A program made the translations under genes and the position numbers. Below the pieces are notes generated by a model. The model was not told the DNA's origin. It saw only the letters and a program-made list of their open reading frames with translations, and made no database searches. A stretch of 54,499 nucleotides of DNA, taken from the NCBI GenBank assembly GCA_014534425.1, contig JACVRN010000023.1, positions 1 to 54,499 of the forward strand. Direction: 5' to 3'. The DNA comes from Pyrinomonadaceae bacterium (lineage in GTDB: Bacteria > Acidobacteriota > Blastocatellia > Pyrinomonadales > Pyrinomonadaceae). Shown here piece by piece: positions 1 to 9,200 of the stretch (the first letter of the stretch is position 1; each line of letters starts with the position of its first letter).

Positions 1-21
1 ACTTGGGCGCGCCCGCTCGCG

Positions 22-678
<657 letters not shown>

Positions 679-684
679 ACACTC

Positions 685-1389
685 TCACCTCCAAAGGAAA
701 AGGAGTAAGAACAGGTAAACCCACAACCCGTCCATGAAATGCCAGTAAAGACCTATGACGCCCGCAGCCCTTTGCCGCCTTCTGATGGCTTCGCGGCTCG
801 CAAGCTTATTCCATCTGCGCGCAAGCAGGTAGCCAAGCCCTAGTATGCCGCCCAGAAGATGCAGCCCGTGAACTCCTGTCAGCAGATAAAAGAAAGAACT
901 GTGCGGGTTGCTTGCAAGATAAACGCCCTGCGCCACCAGTTGCCGCCAGGCCAGAAGCTGCGTCGTCAAAAACCCAAGGCCAAGCAGGCCCGTCAGAGTC
1001 ACCCAACGCGTATAAGTCTTAACCTCGTAACGCTTGATTGCGCGATGCGCCATTTGAAAGGTCACGCTGGACGCAAGAATCAGCGCCGTGCTAGCCCACA
1101 GGAAGTTTGGCACCTGAAGAGGCCGCCAGTCGTCGGACAATCCGGCGCGGACTATGTACGCACTGGTGAGCGCCGTGAACAGCATCAGGATGGAGGCCAG
1201 CCCCACCCACATGCCCAAGCGCCCGCGATCATCTCGGAAGCGCTCGTCGTCACGAGGACGGTCGCCGCCGCCACCGCCGTTCCCGCGCGGGCCATTGCCG
1301 CCACCGCCTCGCCCGCCAAGCGGCGAGATGATTGGCTGCTCGCGCTCGCGCGTTCCTATGCCTTTAGTGCTTGTGGCCGTTGTGACCAT
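685..1389 (-). CDS. Second cytochrome c oxidase subunit III-like protein
   Basis: A 234-residue subunit III-family membrane protein. It has a glycine/arginine-rich cytoplasmic N-terminus (residues about 20-55, runs of Gly and Asn) and then five hydrophobic segments from GMWVGLASILMLFTALTSAY onward. It ends with the family signature GLYWHFMDGLWVYLFLLLF. HGLHLLGGILGLGY is the typical fourth-helix motif. The ATG at 1389 lies inside the 3' end of the subunit I gene (26-base overlap), with GGAGGGAAG upstream, so translation is probably coupled. Acidobacterial and related oxidase operons often carry two subunit III-like genes. This one may match the CoxD/CoxO-type partner. No catalytic metal is expected here. 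Confidence 0.88.
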   Translation of the reverse strand: MVTTATSTKGIGTREREQPIISPLGGRGGGGNGPRGNGGGGGDRPRDDERFRDDRGRLGMWVGLASILMLFTALTSAYIVRAGLSDDWRPLQVPNFLWASTALILASSVTFQMAHRAIKRYEVKTYTRWVTLTGLLGLGFLTTQLLAWRQLVAQGVYLASNPHSSFFYLLTGVHGLHLLGGILGLGYLLARRWNKLASREAIRRRQRAAGVIGLYWHFMDGLWVYLFLLLFLWR

Positions 1390-3223
1390 TACCGCTACTT
1401 CCCTCCGTGCTTACTATTTCACTCGCCTCTCCAGGCTCAGGCTCTGTCTGCATGATAAAGTCGCGCGCCGCGCCGGGCACAGAGAACTCGTACGCGCCGC
1501 GATGAACGACGGGCGGAATTCCCGCAAAGTTGTCGTGCGGCGGCGGACTCGGAGTTGACCATTCGAGCGTAGTAGCCTCCCAAGGGTTATCGCCCGCGCG
1601 TCTTCCCTTAAAGATGCTCCAGAAGAAATTGAAGAGGAAGACAAGCTGAATCGTCGCCGTGATGATAACGCCTATGGTGACGAGCAGCACCAGCGAGTGC
1701 AGTGGCTTCAGGAAATCGTACTCCGTGAACTGCGCGTAGCGACGCGGCATCCCGACGATTCCCATAATGTGCATCGGCGCGAAAATCAGATAGACGCCCA
1801 CGAACGTCACCCAGAAGTGCAGCTTGCCGAGCGTCTCGTTCATCATCCTCCCGAACATCTTCGGGAACCAGAAGTAGATTCCCGCGAAGATGCCGAAGAT
1901 AGCCGCCACACCCATCACCAGATGAAAGTGCGCGAGCACGAAATAGGTATCGTGCATGGAAAGGTCAAGAGTGGTCTGCCCCAAAACCAGTCCCGTGATT
2001 CCGCCCGCGACGAAGAGCGAGACGAAGCCTATGGCAAAGAGCATGGGACTTGTAAAACGTATGCGCCCGCCCCAAAGCGTGCCAATCCAGTTGAAGGTCT
2101 TAATCGCGGAAGGCACTCCGATTGAAAGCGTCAGGATGGAGAAGGCCATGCCGGAATAGGGACTCATGCCGCTAATGAACATGTGATGTCCCCAGACGAA
2201 GAAGCCCAGAAGACCTATGCCGAACATGGCAAACACCATCGCTCTATAACCGAAGACGGGCTTGCGCGCGAAGGTGGAAAGAATATGCGAGGTCGCGCCC
2301 ATGCCCGGCAGAATGGCTATGTAAACTTCAGGGTGGCCGAAGAACCAGAAGAGATGCTGCCAGAGGATTGGCGAGCCGCCTTTATGATCCACCAGCAGCT
2401 TGTCGCTCACCACAAGACCGCCCGGAATGAAGAAGCTCGTCATGGCGTTGCGGTCAAGATAAAGCAGTATGCCCGCAGCCAGCAGAACCGGAAAGGCCAG
2501 CAACGCCAGCACCGCCGTCGTAAACCATGACCAGCAGGTCAAAGGCATACGCATCAAGCTCATCCCGCGCGCACGCATGTTAAGCAAGGTCGTGATGAAG
2601 TTGAGCGCTCCCAAAAGCGAGCCTGCACAGAAGATGGCTATGCTGATAATCCAAAGGTTCATGCCCATCCCCTGCCCCGGCCCCGCGTCTTTGCCAATCG
2701 CGCTCAGGGTCGGATAAGCAGTCCAGCCGCCAAGGGGCGCGCCGCCTTCAACAAAGAACGCGGATAGCAACACGAGGAATCCTACGAACGTCACCCAGAA
2801 CGACATCATGTTGAGCGTGGGGAAAGCCATGTCGTCCGCGCCGATTTGAATGGGCAGGAAGTAGTTGCCGAAGCCTCCCTGCGGCGCGGTCGTCAGCACG
2901 AAGAAGACCATCATGGTGCCGTGCATCGTCACCAGAGAAAGATAGAACTCCGGCTGCATGATGCCGTTCGGAGCGCCTGCGGGAAAGAGCGTGCCGAGAA
3001 TAGGCCACTTCGTCCCCGGCCACGTCAGGTTAAGGCGCATCAGTATGGACAGGAACATGCCGACGAAGACGGAGGCCATCGCCAGCAGCAGGTACTGTAT
3101 GCCTATGACCTTGTGATCAATGCTGAAGATGTATTTGCGTATAAAGTTTGTCGGCGCAGGGTGACGATGCACGCCCTCCGCATGCTCGGCATGAGTCCCA
3201 TGAGCGGCTTCCGCTTCAGCCAT
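1364..3223 (-). CDS. ctaD: Cytochrome c oxidase subunit I (aa3-type)
   Basis: The catalytic subunit, which reduces oxygen at a haem a3-CuB centre and pumps protons. All metal ligands are present: His101 (low-spin haem, in TMHGTMMVF), His297 in FGHPEVY with its cross-linking Tyr301, His346-His347, and His432 and His434 in the block starting MHDTYFVLAHFHL. Glu299 in HPEVY marks a type A1 enzyme. About twelve transmembrane helices lie between residues 40 and 560. At 619 residues it is somewhat longer than the canonical enzyme, mainly from a His-rich N-terminus and a hydrophilic tail after residue 560. The ATG at 3223 is preferred over the adjacent in-frame TTG because GGAGG lies at the right distance. 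It follows ctaC by 18 bases. Confidence 0.97.
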   Translation of the reverse strand: MAEAEAAHGTHAEHAEGVHRHPAPTNFIRKYIFSIDHKVIGIQYLLLAMASVFVGMFLSILMRLNLTWPGTKWPILGTLFPAGAPNGIMQPEFYLSLVTMHGTMMVFFVLTTAPQGGFGNYFLPIQIGADDMAFPTLNMMSFWVTFVGFLVLLSAFFVEGGAPLGGWTAYPTLSAIGKDAGPGQGMGMNLWIISIAIFCAGSLLGALNFITTLLNMRARGMSLMRMPLTCWSWFTTAVLALLAFPVLLAAGILLYLDRNAMTSFFIPGGLVVSDKLLVDHKGGSPILWQHLFWFFGHPEVYIAILPGMGATSHILSTFARKPVFGYRAMVFAMFGIGLLGFFVWGHHMFISGMSPYSGMAFSILTLSIGVPSAIKTFNWIGTLWGGRIRFTSPMLFAIGFVSLFVAGGITGLVLGQTTLDLSMHDTYFVLAHFHLVMGVAAIFGIFAGIYFWFPKMFGRMMNETLGKLHFWVTFVGVYLIFAPMHIMGIVGMPRRYAQFTEYDFLKPLHSLVLLVTIGVIITATIQLVFLFNFFWSIFKGRRAGDNPWEATTLEWSTPSPPPHDNFAGIPPVVHRGAYEFSVPGAARDFIMQTEPEPGEASEIVSTEGSSGNGHNGHKH

Positions 3224-3241
3224 CAACTTCCTCCATATACC

Positions 3242-4075
3242 TTACTGGTATTTTTTCAATAGCTCGCCCATGCGCGCCTGGAATTGCGCCTGGGGCAGGG
3301 CGACCAGCTCGTCGTATTCGTTGCCGGGGATAACGAGCATGTAGCTCTTCATCTTGAAATGGAACTGGCCGCAAAGCTCCGCGCAGGCCAGTTCATACTT
3401 GCCGGGCTTGTTCGCAGTAAAGTGAACCTTGATGTTCATGCCCGGCACAAGGTCTTGCTTGAACCTCAGGGGCGGAACCCAAAAGCTGTGCGTCACGTCC
3501 TTTGCTCTTAGGGTCAACTCGATGGGCCGATTCAAAGGCACGGCGAGGCTGGCTACGACCGCGTCGTCTTTGGCAAGCGGGTCGCTCGCGTCCAGCCCTA
3601 CGAAGTTCAGGTCGGCATCTTTTACCAGCGTAGGGTCTGTGCGCCCGAACTGTTTGTCCGCGCCCGGATAATGAAAGTTCCACTGGAATTGTTGTGCGAC
3701 GACCTCTATCTGGGCCGTCCCCGGCGGCGCTGGCTGGAAATGCAGGCTCGCCCAGACACGCTGGCCCAGGACTGCGAGCGAGATAAAGATGACGGCGGTG
3801 ATGACAGTCCAGGTCATCTCCAGTCGGTTGCTGCCGTGCGAGTAGAGCGCACGCTCGCCGCGCCCCGTGTCACGATAGCGCCAAACCATGTAGCCAAGTC
3901 CGACCTGCGCGAGCACAAACGAGATGCCGACTACTATGATGGTGATGAGAAACTGCTGGTCGTAGGCAGGGCCATGCTCGGAGATGGACGGCGGGAACCA
4001 CCAGCCCATGAAGAAAAGGGCTACACAAAAGATAGTCAGAAGCCAAATCACAACGGCCAGCGCGCGACCTGTCAT
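3242..4075 (-). CDS. ctaC: Cytochrome c oxidase subunit II
   Basis: The 277-residue subunit II accepts electrons at the binuclear CuA centre on the periplasmic side. Two membrane helices (about residues 7-26 and 42-66) are followed by a cupredoxin domain. The CuA ligands are all present: His196 (THSFW), then Cys231, Cys235, His239 and Met242 in the block CAELCGQFHFKM. No CXXCH motif follows, so this is not a caa3-type fused subunit, and the electron donor must be a separate protein. The octahaem cytochrome and the cupredoxin lipoprotein encoded upstream are obvious candidates. The ATG at 4075 has AAGGAGC upstream. It follows ctaB with a short palindrome in between. There is no Cys lipobox, unlike many subunit II proteins. 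Confidence 0.95.
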   Translation of the reverse strand: MTGRALAVVIWLLTIFCVALFFMGWWFPPSISEHGPAYDQQFLITIIVVGISFVLAQVGLGYMVWRYRDTGRGERALYSHGSNRLEMTWTVITAVIFISLAVLGQRVWASLHFQPAPPGTAQIEVVAQQFQWNFHYPGADKQFGRTDPTLVKDADLNFVGLDASDPLAKDDAVVASLAVPLNRPIELTLRAKDVTHSFWVPPLRFKQDLVPGMNIKVHFTANKPGKYELACAELCGQFHFKMKSYMLVIPGNEYDELVALPQAQFQARMGELLKKYQ

Positions 4076-4091
4076 AGAAGCTCCTTAAGTT

Positions 4092-4127
4092 AGTGAATAG
4101 ATAAAAACGGACTTCTTTCTATTCACT
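4092..4127. repeat. 10-bp perfect inverted repeat between ctaB and ctaC
   Basis: The arms AGTGAATAGA (4092-4101) and TCTATTCACT (4118-4127) are perfect complements separated by 16 bases. The structure fills the short space between ctaB and ctaC and reaches the last base of the ctaB stop codon. The same arm TCTATTCACT recurs at 5171-5180 upstream of ctaB, so this looks like a small repeated element rather than a simple terminator. It could also act as an RNA processing or attenuation site that lowers ctaB output relative to ctaC. Confidence 0.6.
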
Positions 4128-5071
4128 CATCTATTCAAGACCATCAAGACGAACAACAAGGGCAAGTAGACCACTGACGCCAGCAGCAGTCGGCGCGCTT
4201 GCTGTCTCGTCTTCGAGATCGCGCACGCGATGCTGCTGTAGAGAAAGAGAAGACCCAGGATGATTGCGCCGACCAGATAGATTGTGCCGGATATTCCGAG
4301 CGCGGTCGGTATCAGGCTGACGGGCAGAAGCATCAGCGTGTTGACGACAATCTGCTGCGCCGTCAAACGCCCTTCCGGCTCAACCACAGGCAGCATGACT
4401 ATGCCTGCACGCGCGTAGTCTTCCTTGTACATCCAGGCGATTGCCAGAAAGTGCGGGAACTGCCACAGGAAAAGAATTGCGAAGAGCGCCCACGCTCCCA
4501 GGGTTATTTCGCCCGTGGCTGCCGTCCAGCCCATGAGCGGCGGCATAGCGCCCGGAAAGGCTCCTATCGCCGTCGAGAGCGAGGTGCGCGTCTTCAGGGG
4601 CGTGTACAGAAACAGGTAGCCGCCTATGACCGTCAGCCCTAAGCCTGCGGTCAAAGGGTTGACCAGAAGCGCAAGATAAGCTTCGGCCATCAGGGTCAGC
4701 CCGGCTCCGAAGAGAAGCGCCTGCGCGGGCGACAATTTCCCCGTAGGCAGTGGCCGCGTGGCCGTGCGCCGCATACGCGCGTCCAGATGACGCTCCATGT
4801 ATTGATTGAGCGTGGCGATTCCCGAAGAGAGAAGCGCTATGCCAATCATGCCGTTGATGAATGTCAGGTAGTTGAAAGCGCCTGCGGGCGCGGCCAGGCA
4901 AAATCCTGCCGCCGCCGTCAGCACTATGAGAAAGGTGATGCGCGGCTTGGTCAACTCGGCGTAGGCCGCCGCGCGCTCATGAAAAGATAAAGGCTCTACA
5001 GCAACTTCCGGCTCCGCCACTGCCGTAGCCGGGCCGCCCGCTTGATCCAGTTCTATGACGACCGTTTTCAT
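4127..5071 (-). CDS. ctaB: Protoheme IX farnesyltransferase
   Basis: UbiA-superfamily membrane prenyltransferase that converts haem B to haem O, the first step to haem A for the oxidase encoded just downstream. It has 314 residues, and nine or so helices are visible after a 40-residue hydrophilic start. The prenyl-diphosphate/Mg-binding signature NQYMERHLDARM, followed by RRTATRPLP, is characteristic of CtaB. A second conserved loop, FPGAMPPLMGWTAATGE, is also present. The ATG at 5071 has no strong ribosome site. The gene lies upstream of ctaC in the order of transcription, after a 214-base space full of palindromes. No ctaA (haem A synthase) is seen in the window; it must be elsewhere if the oxidase carries haem A. 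Confidence 0.95.
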   Translation of the reverse strand: MKTVVIELDQAGGPATAVAEPEVAVEPLSFHERAAAYAELTKPRITFLIVLTAAAGFCLAAPAGAFNYLTFINGMIGIALLSSGIATLNQYMERHLDARMRRTATRPLPTGKLSPAQALLFGAGLTLMAEAYLALLVNPLTAGLGLTVIGGYLFLYTPLKTRTSLSTAIGAFPGAMPPLMGWTAATGEITLGAWALFAILFLWQFPHFLAIAWMYKEDYARAGIVMLPVVEPEGRLTAQQIVVNTLMLLPVSLIPTALGISGTIYLVGAIILGLLFLYSSIACAISKTRQQARRLLLASVVYLPLLFVLMVLNR

Positions 5072-5141
5072 AAAAAGAGTTCTGCCCTGAAACCCTCAGG
5101 CTCTCAAAAGAAAGACCTGTGCGACAAAGAATCCTTTCTTT

Positions 5142-5180
5142 GTGAATGGTAAATAGACGAACACGCTCTTTCTATTCACT
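5142..5180. repeat. Imperfect palindrome upstream of ctaB
   Basis: The stretch GTGAATGGTAAATAGA (5142-5157) is an imperfect complement of TCTATTCAC further on (5171-5179). The arm matches the palindrome at 4118-4127, making a second copy of the same small element around one gene. It lies in the leader of ctaB, between the cupredoxin lipoprotein and ctaB. No T-run follows on either strand, so a simple intrinsic terminator is not supported. Confidence 0.45.
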
Positions 5181-5194
5181 ATTAACTTCCAAAA

Positions 5195-5258
5195 ATGATG
5201 GGTGACAGTGACAGGTTACAGGAAACTGCTCTCACTTGTCACTTTGCCACCCGTCATT
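5195..5258. repeat. Imperfect inverted repeat in the ctaB leader
   Basis: The arms AATGATGGGTGACAGTGACA (from 5195) and its near-complement ending CCACCCGTCATT (to about 5258) match at most positions, with a two-base bulge, around a loop rich in CT. The structure resembles the extragenic palindromes common in large environmental genomes. Together with 5142-5180 it fills most of the 214-base gap between the lipoprotein gene and ctaB. It may separate expression of the bc module from the oxidase module. Confidence 0.5.
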
Positions 5259-5285
5259 TCTCCCGACTTCGCGCGTCACAGGTTC

Positions 5286-6179
5286 TCAGTGCTGCATCCC
5301 CATCATAGGAAATTCGAGCGCGGGCAGAAGCTCTAAGGAGCCGCCCGTCAACTCCGCAACGGTCTTGCTGCTGTCGAAACTGAAATTAGCAGTCCCAGCC
5401 CCGTTGTCCGGCACAGTGACTTCCATAGTCTGCTCGCCGAAACGCTCGTGCCACGCGACGACCGTGTACTTGCCCGGCGGCACGTCCTTGATGGTGAAAG
5501 TGCCGTCGGCAGCGCTCACGGCGAAGAAAGGATGCTTGAGCACGCCTACGTAAGCCTTCATCCAGGGGTGCTGGTTGCACTTGACCGGAATGAGCGTTTC
5601 GGGGCGAGCGAAAGTCTTTTCGATCGGCGGCGTAGACGGCGGCTGCGAAACGTTCCAGGAAGGATTGCCCTGCTTGGGCTGCACGTTGATGTTGTGTGCG
5701 GTCGGGTCGCTGTTGACGACGCTGAACTTCTGATTGACCTGTATGCCCAGGACGTGCGGGGCGTAGTGGCACCCGACCTGATCCAGCGTGACAGGACTAC
5801 TGGGCGTAGGGAACGTGTAGCCGCTTATGCGATTGCCGCCGGTCACGGAGCCGTCCTTGATGTAGACGAAAACGTTCTGAAGCTTTCCGTCCTTAGCCAC
5901 AACGGTCTCTGCGACCGCGTTCGGGTTCTTGGACTGACAGGCTGTGTCCGCGCTCATGTCAATCGGCTGAGGCGCTGGCACTGCGCCCGTCAAAGCTATA
6001 GCGCCCGTGATGCTGCCTAGATTTGCGGGCGGCTTGTAGGGCGTGCCCGCCGTCTCTTCATCATCGTCGCCCGTGTCGGCTTCATCGTCAGCCTTCTTGC
6101 CGCAGGCTCCCAGCAAGAACATAGAGAGCGATAAAAGAGTCAGAAATGTGAGCCAGAATTGAGCTCGTTTTGAAAACAT
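5286..6179 (-). CDS. Cupredoxin-like lipoprotein
   Basis: A 297-residue exported lipoprotein with lipobox LLGAC (lipidated Cys26) and an acidic Asp/Glu linker to about residue 45. The central domain (about 55-215) has a plausible type 1 copper site: His162 (TAHNINV) with Cys201, His204 and Met207 in the block KCNQHPWMKAY. The C-x2-H-x2-M spacing equals that of amicyanin. A C-terminal domain (about 218-290; FTIKDVPPGKYTVVAWHE) resembles the carboxypeptidase-regulatory beta fold. It lies between the octahaem cytochrome and the oxidase genes on the same strand, so a role as membrane-tethered electron carrier or copper-delivery protein is inferred. The start at 6179 has AGGAGGGGAC upstream. The copper ligands are seen; function is not proven. 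Confidence 0.75.
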   Translation of the reverse strand: MFSKRAQFWLTFLTLLSLSMFLLGACGKKADDEADTGDDDEETAGTPYKPPANLGSITGAIALTGAVPAPQPIDMSADTACQSKNPNAVAETVVAKDGKLQNVFVYIKDGSVTGGNRISGYTFPTPSSPVTLDQVGCHYAPHVLGIQVNQKFSVVNSDPTAHNINVQPKQGNPSWNVSQPPSTPPIEKTFARPETLIPVKCNQHPWMKAYVGVLKHPFFAVSAADGTFTIKDVPPGKYTVVAWHERFGEQTMEVTVPDNGAGTANFSFDSSKTVAELTGGSLELLPALEFPMMGMQH

Positions 6180-6246
6180 ATTAATTGTCCCCTCCTGGGG
6201 TTAATAGATAACGCGAAAGCCGTCCTTCAAGCAAATGCCCAAAGAA

Positions 6247-9200
6247 TCATTTCCTCTCGGCGCTGAAGCGGTGCGCCCCAGCCGCAAGCACTCGCCACTT
6301 ATCAACGAAACGAGCACGCGCACCATTTCTGCCATTCATAGCCAGAGCGTTTCGACGACGTGGTGCGGCGCGAGTGTTTCGGCTCACCTTCTGGCCGTTA
6401 GCAGCCGGAGGCGCGGGCGTCTCCTTAGGCGCGGGTGATTGACCGCTTGTTGCGGGCGGCGAACCAGTGCCCAGTTGTCTCTGCTCCTGCGGCGTCATCA
6501 GGAACATGTAGCGCACAAGCAATCGTGCGTGGTCTCTGTGATAATCCTTAAACGCGTCGGGCGTAGGGCCGTTGAAGACCCAACGGTCGCCCTCTCGCTT
6601 GAAGAGTTCCGAAGGCATGGCCGTGCCCGGCGCAATCTGCTGCGGGTCGAGCAGCCAACGGAACGTCCAGTCGGGCTTCAAGCGCTCGCTCGCCAGCAGG
6701 AAGTTCGGAGCCGAAGCCGTCTTGTCATGCTCAGGGTCGCCCGTGATGTGGCACTTCAAACAGGGCGCGCCCTGAGAGGTAAAGAGCGAGCGCGCCAGCA
6801 CTCTCTCTTGGTCACTCATCGGCTCAAGCTTCTCTTTGATGTACGGCTCTTCCTGCGCCGAGATAGCCATGAAGAAGCGCACCAACGTTCTAAGCTCGTT
6901 CGGCGAGAAGTTGAACGTGGGCATTCGCGCCTTCAGATACGGGCGTATGCCGTTGCGGTCAAGCCCTGGCTGCGGCCTGAAGAACTGCGGCCCGCCTGCG
7001 CTCGCGGTCGAACTGGTCGTCCCGCTTCCACCCTGCGCGTTGTTCTTGTCGCCGGTCTGCTCCGGCGCTGCGGCTTGATTATTCTTTCCCTGCGCGCCTT
7101 GTCCCGCCTGAGCCTTACCAGTGGACTGATTATTCGCGTTGCCGGTGGTCGGAAACTGCGTCTGGTTCGCGCGCTGCGGCGGCGGGCCAACGGTCTTGTC
7201 GGAGCGTCCGGGTTCTGCAACGCCCGACTGCCCGCTCAGAGACGGGTCAAGCAGGAAACGCAGCAGCCAGTCAGGGTCAACACGCGCGCCTTCGCTCGTC
7301 AACTGCGGCGGCAGTTGAGACTTCCAATCCTCGTTCTGATAAAGAGGCAGAGTGCTCAGCACAGACTTCTGCCCGACTTGCAGATTGTGGCAGCCCATGC
7401 AGTTGTACTTCTTGACGACCCACCAGCCTTCCTGAATGTCGCGTGCGCGATTCGCAGGATTGTAGAAGAGCGAGGCCGGAACGTTCGCGCCTTCGGCCCC
7501 TACGCTTCCTCTGAGGAAAGTCACCAGCGCGTTTCGCCATTCAGGAGTCAGGAACGGCCTCGGCATACGAAGCCTATCCTTAGGCTCCTTCTCTTTCCCA
7601 CGATCGTAGACGGCAGGGTCATTCAGCTTGTGATCGAAGAAGCCCTTGTGGTTGTACCACTCCTTGCCTTTCGGATAGAGACCCGTGGGGTCGCTGCCGT
7701 ACTCGGCTGGCTGCGTGAGCATGGCGAAGTCAAGACGCTCAATCGGCGTAGCGCCTTCTGTCGTCAATTCCTTGCCTATGCGCTGCTCGTCTTCGAGTCC
7801 CTTTATCTCGTGGCAACCGGCGCAGCCGTACTGCTTGACCAGAGCGCGCCCCTGCTCCTTCAAATTCGGGTCGTCCATGTAGGAAGCTTCAGGGTAGTTT
7901 GCTCCCTTGCCAAGCGAGAAAAGATAGGTGGCGATGTCGCGCGCTTCCTGTTCGGTCAGACGGAAGTTGGGCATCACCGTCATGTTCTGAATCTGTAGCT
8001 CCGCGCCGTCGTTCGGGCACTTAGAATGGTCAGCGTCGAAGACGTAGGGCAAGCCCTTCTTCTCGTAATCCTCGCGCGTCAAATCCCGCTTCTCTTTCGG
8101 ACAGTACGGAGCAAACCGCTCGCGCGGGTTGTAAATCCAATGGGCTATGTATTCAAAGTTTGCCTTGTCGCCTACGCGCGTCAGGTTGGCCGCGAACGTT
8201 CCGCCGACTTGTTGGTCGCCCTCGCCTATGGAATGGCAGGCCATGCAGCCCTTCGTCTGGAACAACTCTTTGCCGTTTGCGCCGTCGCCGGTCTTCTGCT
8301 CAGGCAAGCGCCCGTCGAATCCGTTCTGCCAGAGGAAGGCTGCTATGGCTTTGCGCTCCTGGTCTTCGGCCTCGTCCGTCTTCCCTTCGTCCTGGTTGTT
8401 CCTCCCGTCAATGCGCCAGAAGGTAGGCATCTTCGTGCCGGGGCGGAAAGATTGCGGGTCATGAAGCCAAACGGGTATCCATTCCTTCCTAAGCTTCAAG
8501 CGCACGTCTTTCAGATTCGGCCCGACCTTCTTCTGGTCTTGAAGCAGGTAGCGCGATTGCAGGTTAAGCTGGTCAATGCGCGCGGCAATCTGGCTGTTGG
8601 TGACGCGCAAGGCTTCCGCGCGAGATTGAAGCTGTTGCGCTTCCGTATCGCTCTTGGCGTTGGCGGCGCTGGCCGTGGCTATACGCGCCTCGCGGTCGTT
8701 GTTCGTTATCTGCTCTTCAAGCTGCGTTATGGTCTGCCGCGTTCCCGAAAGCGCGTCAGCCTCTCTGTCGAAGCCTTCGTAGCGGTGACAGCCGACGCAG
8801 CCGCGCTGCTGGAACAGATCACGGCCAAGGTTGAGGGTGTCCGCGCCCTGCGTCACTCGGTCGCCTGCGTGGCACTGCTGGCAGCCCGCCTGCATGTTCT
8901 CTTTCTCGAACAGAGGATGCAGCCAGAATGGGTTTTGCCCGTGCCCCTTCTCAGTGCTGGTCGTTGCGCGACCATTGCCCCAGTGACAGCTTGAGCAGCC
9001 GAACTTGTCAGGGTTGTGTATGTCCAGAAGCTCTTTGCTTGGGTGGCTGACGAAGGCGCGCGACAACGAATCCGGCTTCTTTCCCCGGCCTGGCCTCATG
9101 TTCGTGGGCAGGAGCGTCAGAGGCTCGCGCACGCCCAGGTGACAGGTCTCGCAACGGTCTACGATATTGTATTCGAGCACATTAATCTGCCGCATGGAGT

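Noticed and set aside
6439..7998. Plus-strand open frame across the octahaem gene (and others like it across the cox and bchH genes)
   Set aside because: These are antisense shadows: Arg/Leu-rich translations with no family match, lying exactly over strong minus-strand genes.
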